DNA of 64,000 nt from an uncultured Myxococcales bacterium (lineage in GTDB: Bacteria > Myxococcota_A > UBA9042), in contig CAIYBN010000033.1 in assembly GCA_903924465.1 (NCBI GenBank), forward strand, positions 1 to 64,000, given 5' to 3'. This document shows positions 7,887 through 17,458 of this stretch, piece after piece (within the stretch, counting starts at the first letter, position 1; every line of letters starts with the position of its first letter). Under the pieces are notes generated by a model. It was not told the origin of the DNA and searched no databases. It saw nothing but the letters and a program-made list of their open reading frames with translations. The position numbers were made by a program, and so were the translations under genes.

Positions 7887-9365
7887 CTAAAACGACCACG
7901 TCAGCGAAAGACTGGAGGGCGACACGCCGATCAACGGCAGGGCGGCTGCGACGGGTGACGCCTCGACCTGGCTGTGTCTGCGGGCAGGCGGGCTATCGGC
8001 GTGTGGCGCGAACAGCCACCACGCGGCACCGGCCGCCACGAGGACGCCGCCGCTCACGATCAGCGCGTTCGACAAGGTTGCGTTGCTCTGGGCAGACTTG
8101 CCCAGCGTATCGACCTGCGTGCCATAGGAAGCCGTTTTGGGACTCAGGCCATTGGCCGAACTCGCATCGCTCATCGCCTGCATGCCAAACCAGCCGCCCG
8201 CGCCCAACGTCAGGACGCCCAGACCCGCCAGCGCGTACGGTCCAACTTTGTGCACCCATGAAACGCGCCCCGACGGTTGTTCCTCGCTCTTCTCGACGCC
8301 GATCGCGGGTTTGGCCACTTCGACTGGCGGCCGCGGCTCGACAGGCTTCACCACCTCCACCGGCTTCGGCGGCTCGACCGGCTTGGCCACCTCGACGGGC
8401 TTCGGCTTCTCAACGGGCTTGGCCACCTCCGCCGGTTGCGGCTTTTCAACGGGCTTGACGACGTCCACCGGCTTCGGCTTTTCAGCCGGTTTGGTCACTT
8501 CCACCGGCTTTGGCAGTTCGGCCGGCTTGACAGCCACGACCGGTGTCGGCGGTGGCACGGGCGGCGGGATCACGGTCTTCGGCTCCACCGGGGCTGGCTT
8601 CTCGGCCACGATGGGCTGTTCGACCGCGGGCGCCTTTTCCGGCACGATGGGCGCCGGCACAACCGCTGGTTGCTCCTGATCCGGCTGCGCATTCACCATC
8701 GCCGCGCCTTGATCCTCGAGCACCAGTGCGATCGCCACCAGGTTGCCGTCGCCGCCGACCTGAACGGTGCGCAGCTCACTGTTGAAGCCTTTCGCGGTCG
8801 TTTCCACGGCCCAAGTTCCCGGCGCAAGCCAGGCATGGCCGCTGCCAATCAGGACCCGTTCCGCACCGCGTCGACTCTTGCGATCGGCCCGGCTCAGCTC
8901 CACCCGCGCGCCTTCCGGACGCACCAAAATCGCGACGCGCACCAGTCCAGCTGGAATTTGCGGGGTGACCCGCGCGATAAGTTGCTCTGCGCGCTGCTTT
9001 TCCGTCGGATTGAGGTCGCGCGCCAGTGCCCGTGTCGCGGTCTCGCGGGCTTCTGCGTACAAGCGCGCGCGTTCCTGGGCCTCAGCTTGTTCCACGACCC
9101 AGATCGGCTCACCGCCCAGCCGTGTAGCCGCGCGCCAATGCTCAGCGGCGAGTTGCTCCAGTCCAGCGCGGGCTTCCACGCGTGCCAGACTCGCCAAGCG
9201 CAAGGCCTGCGTATAGCGTTCTGGCCCGGTTGGCCCATCGGCGTCCAAACGGCCTGATTGCTCCACAGCGTGACCAGCGCCGCCGCATGCTGCAAGTGTG
9301 CAGAATAACAAGCAAAGCGCGGTGAACCCGAACAGCTGGCGGGTGCGAGGCCGGGAGGAGTTCAT
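7887..9365 (-). CDS. PEGA-like lipoprotein with Pro-rich spacer and two C-terminal hydrophobic segments
   Basis: The 492-residue product has a lipoprotein signal ending LAAC with the Cys at about position 27, an alpha-helical TPR-like stretch, a PEGA-like domain (VRPEGARVELS...GTWAVETTAKGF), then a long run of KPVEV/KPVEP units, and finally two hydrophobic segments (VGPYALAGLGVLTLGAG and ALIVSGGVLVAAGAAWW). The Pro-rich run could hold the ends apart across the periplasm, as in TonB-like spacers. The ATG at 9365 places the lipid Cys at a usual distance; an in-frame ATG at 9392 is also possible, and neither has a clear ribosome site. It is directly followed by the MopE-repeat gene (8 bp gap). 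Confidence 0.8.
   Translation of the reverse strand: MNSSRPRTRQLFGFTALCLLFCTLAACGGAGHAVEQSGRLDADGPTGPERYTQALRLASLARVEARAGLEQLAAEHWRAATRLGGEPIWVVEQAEAQERARLYAEARETATRALARDLNPTEKQRAEQLIARVTPQIPAGLVRVAILVRPEGARVELSRADRKSRRGAERVLIGSGHAWLAPGTWAVETTAKGFNSELRTVQVGGDGNLVAIALVLEDQGAAMVNAQPDQEQPAVVPAPIVPEKAPAVEQPIVAEKPAPVEPKTVIPPPVPPPTPVVAVKPAELPKPVEVTKPAEKPKPVDVVKPVEKPQPAEVAKPVEKPKPVEVAKPVEPPKPVEVVKPVEPRPPVEVAKPAIGVEKSEEQPSGRVSWVHKVGPYALAGLGVLTLGAGGWFGMQAMSDASSANGLSPKTASYGTQVDTLGKSAQSNATLSNALIVSGGVLVAAGAAWWLFAPHADSPPARRHSQVEASPVAAALPLIGVSPSSLSLTWSF
8308..8546 (-). repeat. Imperfect 36-bp repeat encoding the KPVEV spacer
   Basis: Within the PEGA-like gene the sequence repeats about every 36 bases and encodes 12-residue units of the type KPVEVxKPVExP, roughly six times. 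The repetition gives a stiff proline-lysine stalk. Copy boundaries are approximate because the units vary. Confidence 0.65.
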
Positions 9366-9485
9366 TGGGGGTCTGGAGCGCGCGCAGCTCATCACGGGCA
9401 GACTACGGGCAGGCCCTTGGAGTGTCAACGAAACTGGCCGCAATTCTGGCCCGCAGGCTGCTGGCGACCGGTGCTGCACAGCGGC

Positions 9486-9782
9486 CTACGCGGCCAGTGC
9501 TGCTTTCATCCGCGCCAAACGCAGTGCAACGTCGCCGTCCAGGCCGAATTCACGCCCGGCCTCTTTGAACCGCACACTGCCCGTCACGGCATCCAAACCA
9601 TGGTCCGCAAATGCCCGATGCTGGACGCCCAGGGTCAGCTCCATCAGCTGTGGCACGTTGCCTGCCGCTTTGGCCGTCGTGTACTGGGTGCGAAACGCGG
9701 GTTCCTCAAAACCAAGGACGATTTGGTCGAGAATCGCCAAGAAAACGGGCTTCTCCATGTGCACCAGCGTCGTGGGTGGCAT
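9486..9782 (-). CDS. Small hypothetical protein co-transcribed with purA
   Basis: A 98-residue frame starting at the ATG ending at 9782, only 5 bp after the purA stop, so translational coupling is likely. The product (MPPTTLVHMEKPVFLAIL..., ending ARMKAALAA) is soluble and mostly helical by composition, with GLDAVTGSVRFKEAGREFGLD near the C-terminus. A second in-frame ATG at 9758 (MEKPVFL) is an alternative start. The family is not recognised; its position suggests no more than constitutive expression with purA. Confidence 0.6.
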   Translation of the reverse strand: MPPTTLVHMEKPVFLAILDQIVLGFEEPAFRTQYTTAKAAGNVPQLMELTLGVQHRAFADHGLDAVTGSVRFKEAGREFGLDGDVALRLARMKAALAA

Positions 9783-9787
9783 GGGCG

Positions 9788-11323
<1,536 letters not shown>

Positions 11324-11364
11324 TCAGACGGAGCGATCCCCTGCTGCCGGACCTGGAGGTAGAG

Positions 11365-11793
11365 ATGAAGACGTGGAAACTGTTGACCGTGGCGCTGCTG
11401 ATGACGGGAACCGTGGCGAGTCGGGCATGGGCAGATGCGGACGCAACCAGCACACCGGCGGATGCGACTGCAACCGACGCTGTGGAATCACCCGACGCAG
11501 CCACCGAGGCCGATGCGGCAACGGCGACGGATGCTGCCGGCAGCGCGGACATTGCCGCCGGGACGGATGCCGCGAGCAGCGCGGACGCTACCGGAGCAGC
11601 AGACACAGCTGGCGATGGCACCGCGACCACGTCGCCCGGCGATGACGCCAACGGCGCGGAAAAGGGCCACGGTGGTTGCACAGCCGGCACCAGCGCCAGC
11701 AGTCCGATCGCGCTTGGCTTGGCGGGCGCAGTCCTCGGTTGGCTTGTCAGCCGCAGCCGCAAACCGGTGAAGGCGCCTGTCCGGAACCGCTAA
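11365..11793 (+). CDS. Small secreted Ala/Thr/Asp-rich protein with MYXO-CTERM-like tail
   Basis: The 142-residue product has a clean signal peptide (MKTWKLLTVALLMTGTVASRAWA), a stalk of about 70 residues made almost only of Ala, Thr, Asp and Ser, and a C-terminal segment where a Cys (HGGCTAGTS) precedes a hydrophobic helix and an Arg-rich end (SRSRKPVKAPVRNR). That tripartite end resembles MYXO-CTERM sorting signals. GGAGGT lies before the ATG. No enzymatic domain is present. Its stop lies 3 bp from the stop of the convergent lipoprotein gene. Confidence 0.7.
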   Translation: MKTWKLLTVALLMTGTVASRAWADADATSTPADATATDAVESPDAATEADAATATDAAGSADIAAGTDAASSADATGAADTAGDGTATTSPGDDANGAEKGHGGCTAGTSASSPIALGLAGAVLGWLVSRSRKPVKAPVRNR

Positions 11794-11796
11794 GGG

Positions 11797-13536
11797 CTAG
11801 GGCAAGGAGCCCGTGCAGTTGGCCGTCGTGCGGAAATCGATGTACAGGTACGGATTGAAGCAATAATCCTGCGACCAGCCCGTCTTCTGCGTGGCGTTGA
11901 AATCGCCCAGCGGCTGCTTGGTGTCGTCAAAGCGCATGGCGTTGGCGAAGCCGGGATCGAGGAAGACGGTGCCGGTCGGCAGCTGATAGTAGTCTGCGCC
12001 CTTCCAGCTCCAGGCCCACGGCGGTCGGCTGGCGTCGGTGTCCTTGTTGTAGAACTTGCCGCCGCTGACCATCTTGACGCCGGCAGGGCGACCAGTCGGC
12101 GGCACGTACGAATAGCTGGCGTCCATCCACATGCCATCGGCGCCGACGTCCTGGCGGCGCGGCCACCACGTGTCGTACGTCGAGACGAGGCCGTAGGTCG
12201 CCGTTGGTCCCGGAGCAGCCGCGGTCGCAGGCTCAGTCGGCGTGGGTCCTGGCGCGTAGTCGATCCATTTCAGCGTGGTCTGCGTCGACGCGTTGTTCGT
12301 GCAGTTGAGGTTGTCGCCAGCGTCCAACCACGCGCAGCTCTGGTGGTTGCCGGACGTCAGAAACGCCTGAAAACGCTTGGTCTTACAGCCGGTGATGTTC
12401 TCGCAGCCCCAGGTGTCCTTGGCGACGGGGAACAGCGTGGCCTCGGGCAAAACGCTCCGGACATAGCCGGTCTTGGGGATGCCGCTTTCGCTGGTCACCC
12501 AGGTCCACATTTCTTCCATGCTTTTCTGTTTGAACCACGTGGTCACCGCGACGGGATGCTCCGTCGGCCAACGCGCCACGGCGATCGTCGCGCCCGACGC
12601 GTCGTTGTCAAACGCCGTTCCCGCGAGAACCACCGTGCGATGGGGCCAGAAATACACGTAGGTGATGAAGAAATGGCTTTGCGTCTCCAAAACCGACCAG
12701 CCGACGTTGCCGAGCGCCGCCACTTTGTTCAAGTTGACGCCATTGTCGCCCGCCTGCCAGTTGCCGTCGAAGTCAAACGATCGCAGTTGGTCGTATTTGT
12801 CGTTGCCGTTGTCCACGGCTTGGCGCAGCGTTGGCGCATAGCGGCGCGCCAACTTTTCGTAAGGCGCCATACCGTCAAACCCCTTGACGTAGAAGTGAAA
12901 ACTCTGCTGGTTGGGCAGGCTGAAACCGACTTCTGCCTGGACCAACGGCGACAACGTGACGTCGACGCGACTGGCCGGCAGGATGGGCGCCGTGGACGTA
13001 AAGCTGAACGAATTGCAGGAAACGCTGAATGTGCCGTCGACGACTGCGCCGTTGACGACGACTTGCACGGTGTTGGGGCCGATGACGACCTCCTTGACCA
13101 ACGTGTTGAACGTGACGGTGAAGGTGAACGGAATGCCGACGCCAGCAGTGCCGTCGGGCGGATTGGTCGAAACGACGTGAAAATCGGTGATCTTGGCGTC
13201 GCTGCCGCCGCAGGTCGCATCGTCCGTCGCACCGCCAGTGTCTGCGAGCGGCCCGGTATCGAGGATGAAGACGCCGTCGCTGAGGACGACATCCTGGCCC
13301 GTGTCGGCGAGATCGTCGCCCGGCGCGAGATCGCCGTCGGTCGCATCCGAATCCGTGGCGTCCGCGATGTCGTCTGCCGCGCCATCCGGGTTCTTCGCGT
13401 CCAATTTGCCGACGTCGCCGGCTGCATCACCGCCAGAGCCTGTGGCCAACGGCGAGTCACCGCAGCCAGCCATCCACGCGCCCAACAGCGCGACACCGAG
13501 CGCGCTTCGTCCCCAGACTCCAAGTCCGTTGCCCAT
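11797..13536 (-). CDS. Lipoprotein with acidic linker, Ig-like domain and unassigned C-terminal domain
   Basis: The 579-residue product has a lipobox (WMAGC), an Asp/Ala-rich linker (DDIADATDSDATDGD...), then a region that resembles bacterial Ig-like Big_5 domains (VVSTNPPDGTAGVGIPFTFTVTFN). The remaining 350 residues contain many aromatic residues and a few Cys (WGCENITGCKTK, HQSCAWLDAGDNLNC), ending in YCFNPYLYIDFRTTANCTGSLP. The C-terminal part may be a catalytic or binding domain but matches nothing I recognise. GGAG precedes the ATG at 13536. Probably exposed at the cell surface. Confidence 0.75.
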   Translation of the reverse strand: MGNGLGVWGRSALGVALLGAWMAGCGDSPLATGSGGDAAGDVGKLDAKNPDGAADDIADATDSDATDGDLAPGDDLADTGQDVVLSDGVFILDTGPLADTGGATDDATCGGSDAKITDFHVVSTNPPDGTAGVGIPFTFTVTFNTLVKEVVIGPNTVQVVVNGAVVDGTFSVSCNSFSFTSTAPILPASRVDVTLSPLVQAEVGFSLPNQQSFHFYVKGFDGMAPYEKLARRYAPTLRQAVDNGNDKYDQLRSFDFDGNWQAGDNGVNLNKVAALGNVGWSVLETQSHFFITYVYFWPHRTVVLAGTAFDNDASGATIAVARWPTEHPVAVTTWFKQKSMEEMWTWVTSESGIPKTGYVRSVLPEATLFPVAKDTWGCENITGCKTKRFQAFLTSGNHQSCAWLDAGDNLNCTNNASTQTTLKWIDYAPGPTPTEPATAAAPGPTATYGLVSTYDTWWPRRQDVGADGMWMDASYSYVPPTGRPAGVKMVSGGKFYNKDTDASRPPWAWSWKGADYYQLPTGTVFLDPGFANAMRFDDTKQPLGDFNATQKTGWSQDYCFNPYLYIDFRTTANCTGSLP

Positions 13537-13655
13537 CACGTTTCTCCAACCGCCTGCGCCACACCACGCGCCCGCAGGCTTGCCCGCAACGCCACGACGT
13601 GCCACTGTCGCGGCCGCATCCAGCTGGGCCGCACGTGGCCAAGCCGCACGTCAGG

Positions 13656-15662
13656 ATGCTTGCCCCCCACCGTCCGCGTCAAGAAGTCGTGCATACCCAA
13701 GACCCGCTGCCCAAGACTGCGCGCTACTACGAGTTGATGCTCGCAGCACGGCTTTTGCGCTCCCGCCGCAGTTTGCACCTGTCTTTGGTGACGGCGATGT
13801 CCGTGGCCGGGATTGCCCTGGGCGTGGCGGCCTTGATCGTCGTGCTCGCGGTGAACACAGGGTTTCAGGTGGCCTTTCAGGACCGCATCCTGGCTACCTA
13901 TCCGCACTTGGTCATCATGCGCCGCGGCGTTGATCTGCGTGAGTGGCGCGACGTGCAAGAGAAGCTGCGCAGCGTGCCGGGCGTGCGGATTGTCGCGCCA
14001 GCGACCTATGACGACATGATGCTGTCGGCGGCCGGTGGGCGCGCGGGCGCGATCGTGCGCGGCGTGCCGAGTGTGACTTTGCGCGGTTTGCCGGAAGGCG
14101 CCGTCGTCGCGGGCAAGCTGGACACGCAAGGCGAACTGCCAATCCTGAAGCAGCATCGTGGGCAACTCCAGGTAGTCAGCGGGATCGCCTCTGCACGGCA
14201 CGTGATCGCGGTGGGCGAAGATTTCGCCCGGCCGTTCGCGATCCTGCCGCCGGGCGTCGGTTCGGCCGGGCTGGTGGTGTTCGATGCCGATGGCTGCGGT
14301 CGGAAGCCCGCGGAAACGACAGAAGATCCAGGAGTTTACCTGCTGGAACCGAGTGGCATGGAGCCGCTGCGCCGCAGCAAAAAGGCGATATGCGATCTGA
14401 CGGCGTCGTGGGAAGTCCTGGGCGGGCAATACGTGGTGCGGTGGCAAGCGGAAGGCGCGCAGCATGAACAGACCGTGGAACTGCACGAAGGCGAGACCCT
14501 GGCGTTGATTCTGCGCGGTCCGCAGGCCTTTGCCGTGCTGCCGCCGACCGAGCCGCTCTCGCCCGCCGTGGCCGCCGTGGCGCCGGTGCCGTTGGATCAC
14601 CAGCCGCTGAAGGTGACGCTGCCGGACGGGCTGGAGCACACGCTGACGGACTCGCAATGGCTTGGTTTCGCAGGAGAATTGCCGGCGATGGCGTTGGGCG
14701 AAGGGCTGGCCAAGCGGCTGCAGGTCAAGGTCGGCGATGAAGTCCGCGCGGTCTCGCCGCTGCGGGGCTTGGACAGCGGCGATTCCGGCCAGGCCCAGGC
14801 GCAAAGTGCCAGCGGGCGTTTTCGCGTGGCGGCGATCATTCGCACCGGTTTCTTTGACCACGACCAACGGCTGGCGCTGTGCGATTTCGCGGCTGCGCAG
14901 CGGTTCCTCGGGCGCGGCGATCTGGCGCGCTGGGTGGAAGTGCGTGTCGACGACCCGATTCTTGCCGCCGAGCGCGCGGATTCCTTCCGCGCGGCGCTGG
15001 AGCCGACCGAATTGGGCGAATTGCTGACGGACGCCAAAACGTTGCATGAACGGCTGGGCACGCTGCAGGCGGAAAACATCGCGGGAATGACCATTCGCGC
15101 GCCGACCAATGCAGTCGCGGTCGTGGATAATTGGGTGAGCGGCTTTCGCGCGGCCCGACAACTGCGGCCGCGCAACGGCAGCGCCTGGCGGGTGATCGAC
15201 TGGCAGGAAATGAACCGCAACATCTTCGACGCGGCGCGCATGCAGAAGATAGCGATGTCATTGTTTCCATTCATTATCGTGCTGGTCGCGGCGCTCAATG
15301 TCGTGGGCACGCAGGCGGTCGTCGTACACGAGCGTGCGCGCGAGATCGCGATCATCCGCGCCATGGGCGGAACGCGGCGGTCGGTCGCGGCGATCTTTCT
15401 GGTTCAGGGCCTCGTCGTCGGGCTGCTCGGCACCGCGCTCGGACTTGCGGTGGGCGGGCTTGCGTGCTTGCTGTTGGACGCGGTGGGCTACCCCCTGGAT
15501 CCGCAAGTTTACCTGATTTCCCGGTTGCCGGTGCTCATCGAAGCGTCGACGTTCGTGATCGCTGGCGTGGCTGCGACCTTGTTGGCTTTCGCGGCCGCGT
15601 GGTGGAGCGCGCAGCGAGCGGCATCGCGTGCACCCGTGGAAGCTTTGCGGCGCCTCGACTAA
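13656..15662 (+). CDS. LolC/LolE-like ABC transporter permease with enlarged periplasmic domain
   Basis: The N-terminal helix region (LMLAARLLRSRRSLHLSL...SVAGIALGVAALIVVLAVNTGF) is typical of lipoprotein-releasing permeases, and the last 150 residues have three more helices with the FtsX-type pattern (VVHERAREIAIIRAMGGTRRSV). LolC/E proteins usually have about 400-420 residues; this one has about 668, the surplus lying in the periplasmic domain between helices 1 and 2. No LolD-type ATPase is adjacent. The start is uncertain: ATG at 13656, GTG at 13689 and ATG at 13737 are all in frame before the first helix and none has a strong ribosome site. Its TAA is the first codon of dispersed element copy A. 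Confidence 0.8.
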   Translation: MLAPHRPRQEVVHTQDPLPKTARYYELMLAARLLRSRRSLHLSLVTAMSVAGIALGVAALIVVLAVNTGFQVAFQDRILATYPHLVIMRRGVDLREWRDVQEKLRSVPGVRIVAPATYDDMMLSAAGGRAGAIVRGVPSVTLRGLPEGAVVAGKLDTQGELPILKQHRGQLQVVSGIASARHVIAVGEDFARPFAILPPGVGSAGLVVFDADGCGRKPAETTEDPGVYLLEPSGMEPLRRSKKAICDLTASWEVLGGQYVVRWQAEGAQHEQTVELHEGETLALILRGPQAFAVLPPTEPLSPAVAAVAPVPLDHQPLKVTLPDGLEHTLTDSQWLGFAGELPAMALGEGLAKRLQVKVGDEVRAVSPLRGLDSGDSGQAQAQSASGRFRVAAIIRTGFFDHDQRLALCDFAAAQRFLGRGDLARWVEVRVDDPILAAERADSFRAALEPTELGELLTDAKTLHERLGTLQAENIAGMTIRAPTNAVAVVDNWVSGFRAARQLRPRNGSAWRVIDWQEMNRNIFDAARMQKIAMSLFPFIIVLVAALNVVGTQAVVVHERAREIAIIRAMGGTRRSVAAIFLVQGLVVGLLGTALGLAVGGLACLLLDAVGYPLDPQVYLISRLPVLIEASTFVIAGVAATLLAFAAAWWSAQRAASRAPVEALRRLD

Positions 15663-15797
15663 ACATGCTGACCCAAGTCTGATATCAAACTCTTCCGGTC
15701 TGACCTGTTGCATTTCGGACTGGGACCGCGAGCGTGTTCCGAAGGTGGCACACCGCGGATCGCAAACGGATGATCTCGAACTTCGGTCGGCGCGTGT
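15660..15797 (+). repeat. Dispersed intergenic element, copy A
   Basis: A roughly 138-bp sequence beginning with the TAA of the permease gene. It matches the reverse complement of 54533-54671 at about 85% of positions by eye, including an uninterrupted block of some 30 bases around CATTTCGGACTGGGACCG (15710-15727) and a second block around CGGATGATCTCGAACTTCGG. Its first 50 bases also resemble 19328-19380. The left part carries imperfect inverted arms (AACATGCTGACC and GGTCTGACCTGTT), which suggests a hairpin at the 3' end of the upstream message. Confidence 0.8.
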
Positions 15798-15925
15798 GCG
15801 CGCGCCAACCGTGATACTTGCCGATGCAACTTCCCGCCGTTATGCTCGCGGCCGGCACGGTTGGCTGTGGTTGCAAAACCCAGCGCACCGCACTGCCTTG
15901 CCTTGACGGCGCGAGAGGAACCACG

Positions 15926-17308
15926 ATGGCGAACGAGGCTACCAACCAGCACTTGCCTCTCCGGGCGATGCCCCCGCTGCGTGGCGGGCGGTTTGCGGCG
16001 CGCGTGTCCGGCCTGGTGGCCGTGGCACTTGTCGGCGTTCTGGCCGGGGCCCGCACGGCCCATGCCGTGGAAACGACGGACGTGCTCGATGCGTTCGACG
16101 ACGACAACAACGATCCGTTCGATTTCGCTTTGCGCGTCCGGTTCCAAAACGAAAGCCGCACGGCGACCATCGGCCGCGAGACGCGCTGCCTGGCCGGCGA
16201 CGCCATCGGCCACGGACTGTGCTCCAGCTCCGGCAACGTCTACGCCCGCGAACTGAAATACCAGCGGTCCAAGAACACGATGGCGGTCGATGCCCGCTTC
16301 GGCTTGTACAAGGACCTGGAATTCTACATGTCGTTCCCATTCGTCACCTCGGACAAATGGCAGCACGACTTCGTCGACGGCGTCGACCGCACCAATTCGA
16401 CGATCTACGGCGCCAAGGATTCTGAAGTGCTCTTCAAGGCGCCCTACAACAGCGTCGCGCGCTCCGGCTTTGGCGACATGACGTTTGGCCTGAAGTGGGC
16501 GCCGTACAACTACTATCGCGACGCCACGCATCCGACCTGGGTCTTCGGCGTCGACCTCAAAGTACCGACCGGTCAGGCGATGCGCGTCGACAATACCGGC
16601 GTCGGCGAAGGCTTTTACGAGTTGGCGCTGTACTCGACGATTTCGCGCCGCGCGCTGACGATCTTTGAGCCGTTCTTCAACCTGCACACCAATCTGCGTT
16701 TCGGGTCCGACACTGGCCTGTTCAAGAACTACGGCGCGACGCAGGGCCGCGATGTGGATCCGGGCAACCAGATCGGCTCGCAATTCGGTTTGACCGTCGT
16801 GCCGTGGGAAGACGTCAAGGAAGACAAGCGCATCGAAGTCGAAGGCGGCTTTGGCATGGACTACATTTTCCGCGGCCGCGAGTACACGGAGATTTGGGAA
16901 GCGCTGGCGTCGGCCGACAATCCCTGTCAGGCATCAACGGGTTGCGTGAACACGCTGCACTCGCGTTCCGATCCGGGCGCGGACGGCAAGCTCACGCAAA
17001 CGGACGGCATCACGACGGTCGAGCCGTACGGCCGTTTCGCTGGCTGGGCGGCAGTCCACTACCAGCCGATCAAGTACTTCCAGATCTCGGCGAAAGTCGG
17101 CTGGATGCGGGAAACCGCGCACTTCCTGACGTTCGCGGATCCTGGCGTCGATCTGGACAAGAAGAACGGCGTCGAAGTGAAGAATTCGAATAATACCAAT
17201 GAATTCAGTCCGGTATATCTGCCCAGCGTCGACACGATCGGCCAGCGCATCCGCCTCCTCGATGCCGCCAACACGTTGCTGATGATTTCCGTGAGCGGCA
17301 AATACTGA
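15926..17308 (+). CDS. Outer-membrane beta-barrel protein, unassigned
   Basis: The 460-residue product has a signal peptide ending ARTAHA, then alternating amphipathic strands rich in Tyr/Phe/Gly with charged turns (FALRVRFQNES, DARFGLYKDLEFYMSFPF, GFGDMTFGLKWAPYNYY, WVFGVDLKVPTGQAM) and an aromatic C-terminal residue (SVSGKY), as in outer-membrane barrels. A disulfide-like CQASTGC occurs in one loop. GAGAGGAA precedes the ATG at 15926. It could be a channel or a structural surface protein. No partner gene is evident. Confidence 0.75.
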   Translation: MANEATNQHLPLRAMPPLRGGRFAARVSGLVAVALVGVLAGARTAHAVETTDVLDAFDDDNNDPFDFALRVRFQNESRTATIGRETRCLAGDAIGHGLCSSSGNVYARELKYQRSKNTMAVDARFGLYKDLEFYMSFPFVTSDKWQHDFVDGVDRTNSTIYGAKDSEVLFKAPYNSVARSGFGDMTFGLKWAPYNYYRDATHPTWVFGVDLKVPTGQAMRVDNTGVGEGFYELALYSTISRRALTIFEPFFNLHTNLRFGSDTGLFKNYGATQGRDVDPGNQIGSQFGLTVVPWEDVKEDKRIEVEGGFGMDYIFRGREYTEIWEALASADNPCQASTGCVNTLHSRSDPGADGKLTQTDGITTVEPYGRFAGWAAVHYQPIKYFQISAKVGWMRETAHFLTFADPGVDLDKKNGVEVKNSNNTNEFSPVYLPSVDTIGQRIRLLDAANTLLMISVSGKY

Positions 17309-17313
17309 GGCCA

Positions 17314-17336
17314 GTCAGCGCTCTGACGACACTTTT
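17314..17336 (+). terminator. Possible weak terminator after the barrel gene
   Basis: GTCAG-CGCT-CTGAC forms a 5-bp stem with a 4-base loop 5 bases after the TGA, followed within a few bases by TTTT. The stem is short, so efficiency is doubtful. Confidence 0.35.
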
Positions 17337-17458
17337 CGTTGAACCAGCGCCGCAAAAACGTTAGACTTACCGATGTATGTTGCGTCCCGCGAATGGTCGT
17401 TCGCGCGGCTCGGCTGCACAGGCGCTGGCATTGGGGTGCCGTGTCGTGAGGAAGAAGC

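Noticed and set aside
15660-15797. Integron attC site or insertion sequence
   Set aside because: No integrase or transposase, no RYYYAAC/GTTRRRY core sites, no target duplication seen; the element is better described as a dispersed intergenic repeat.
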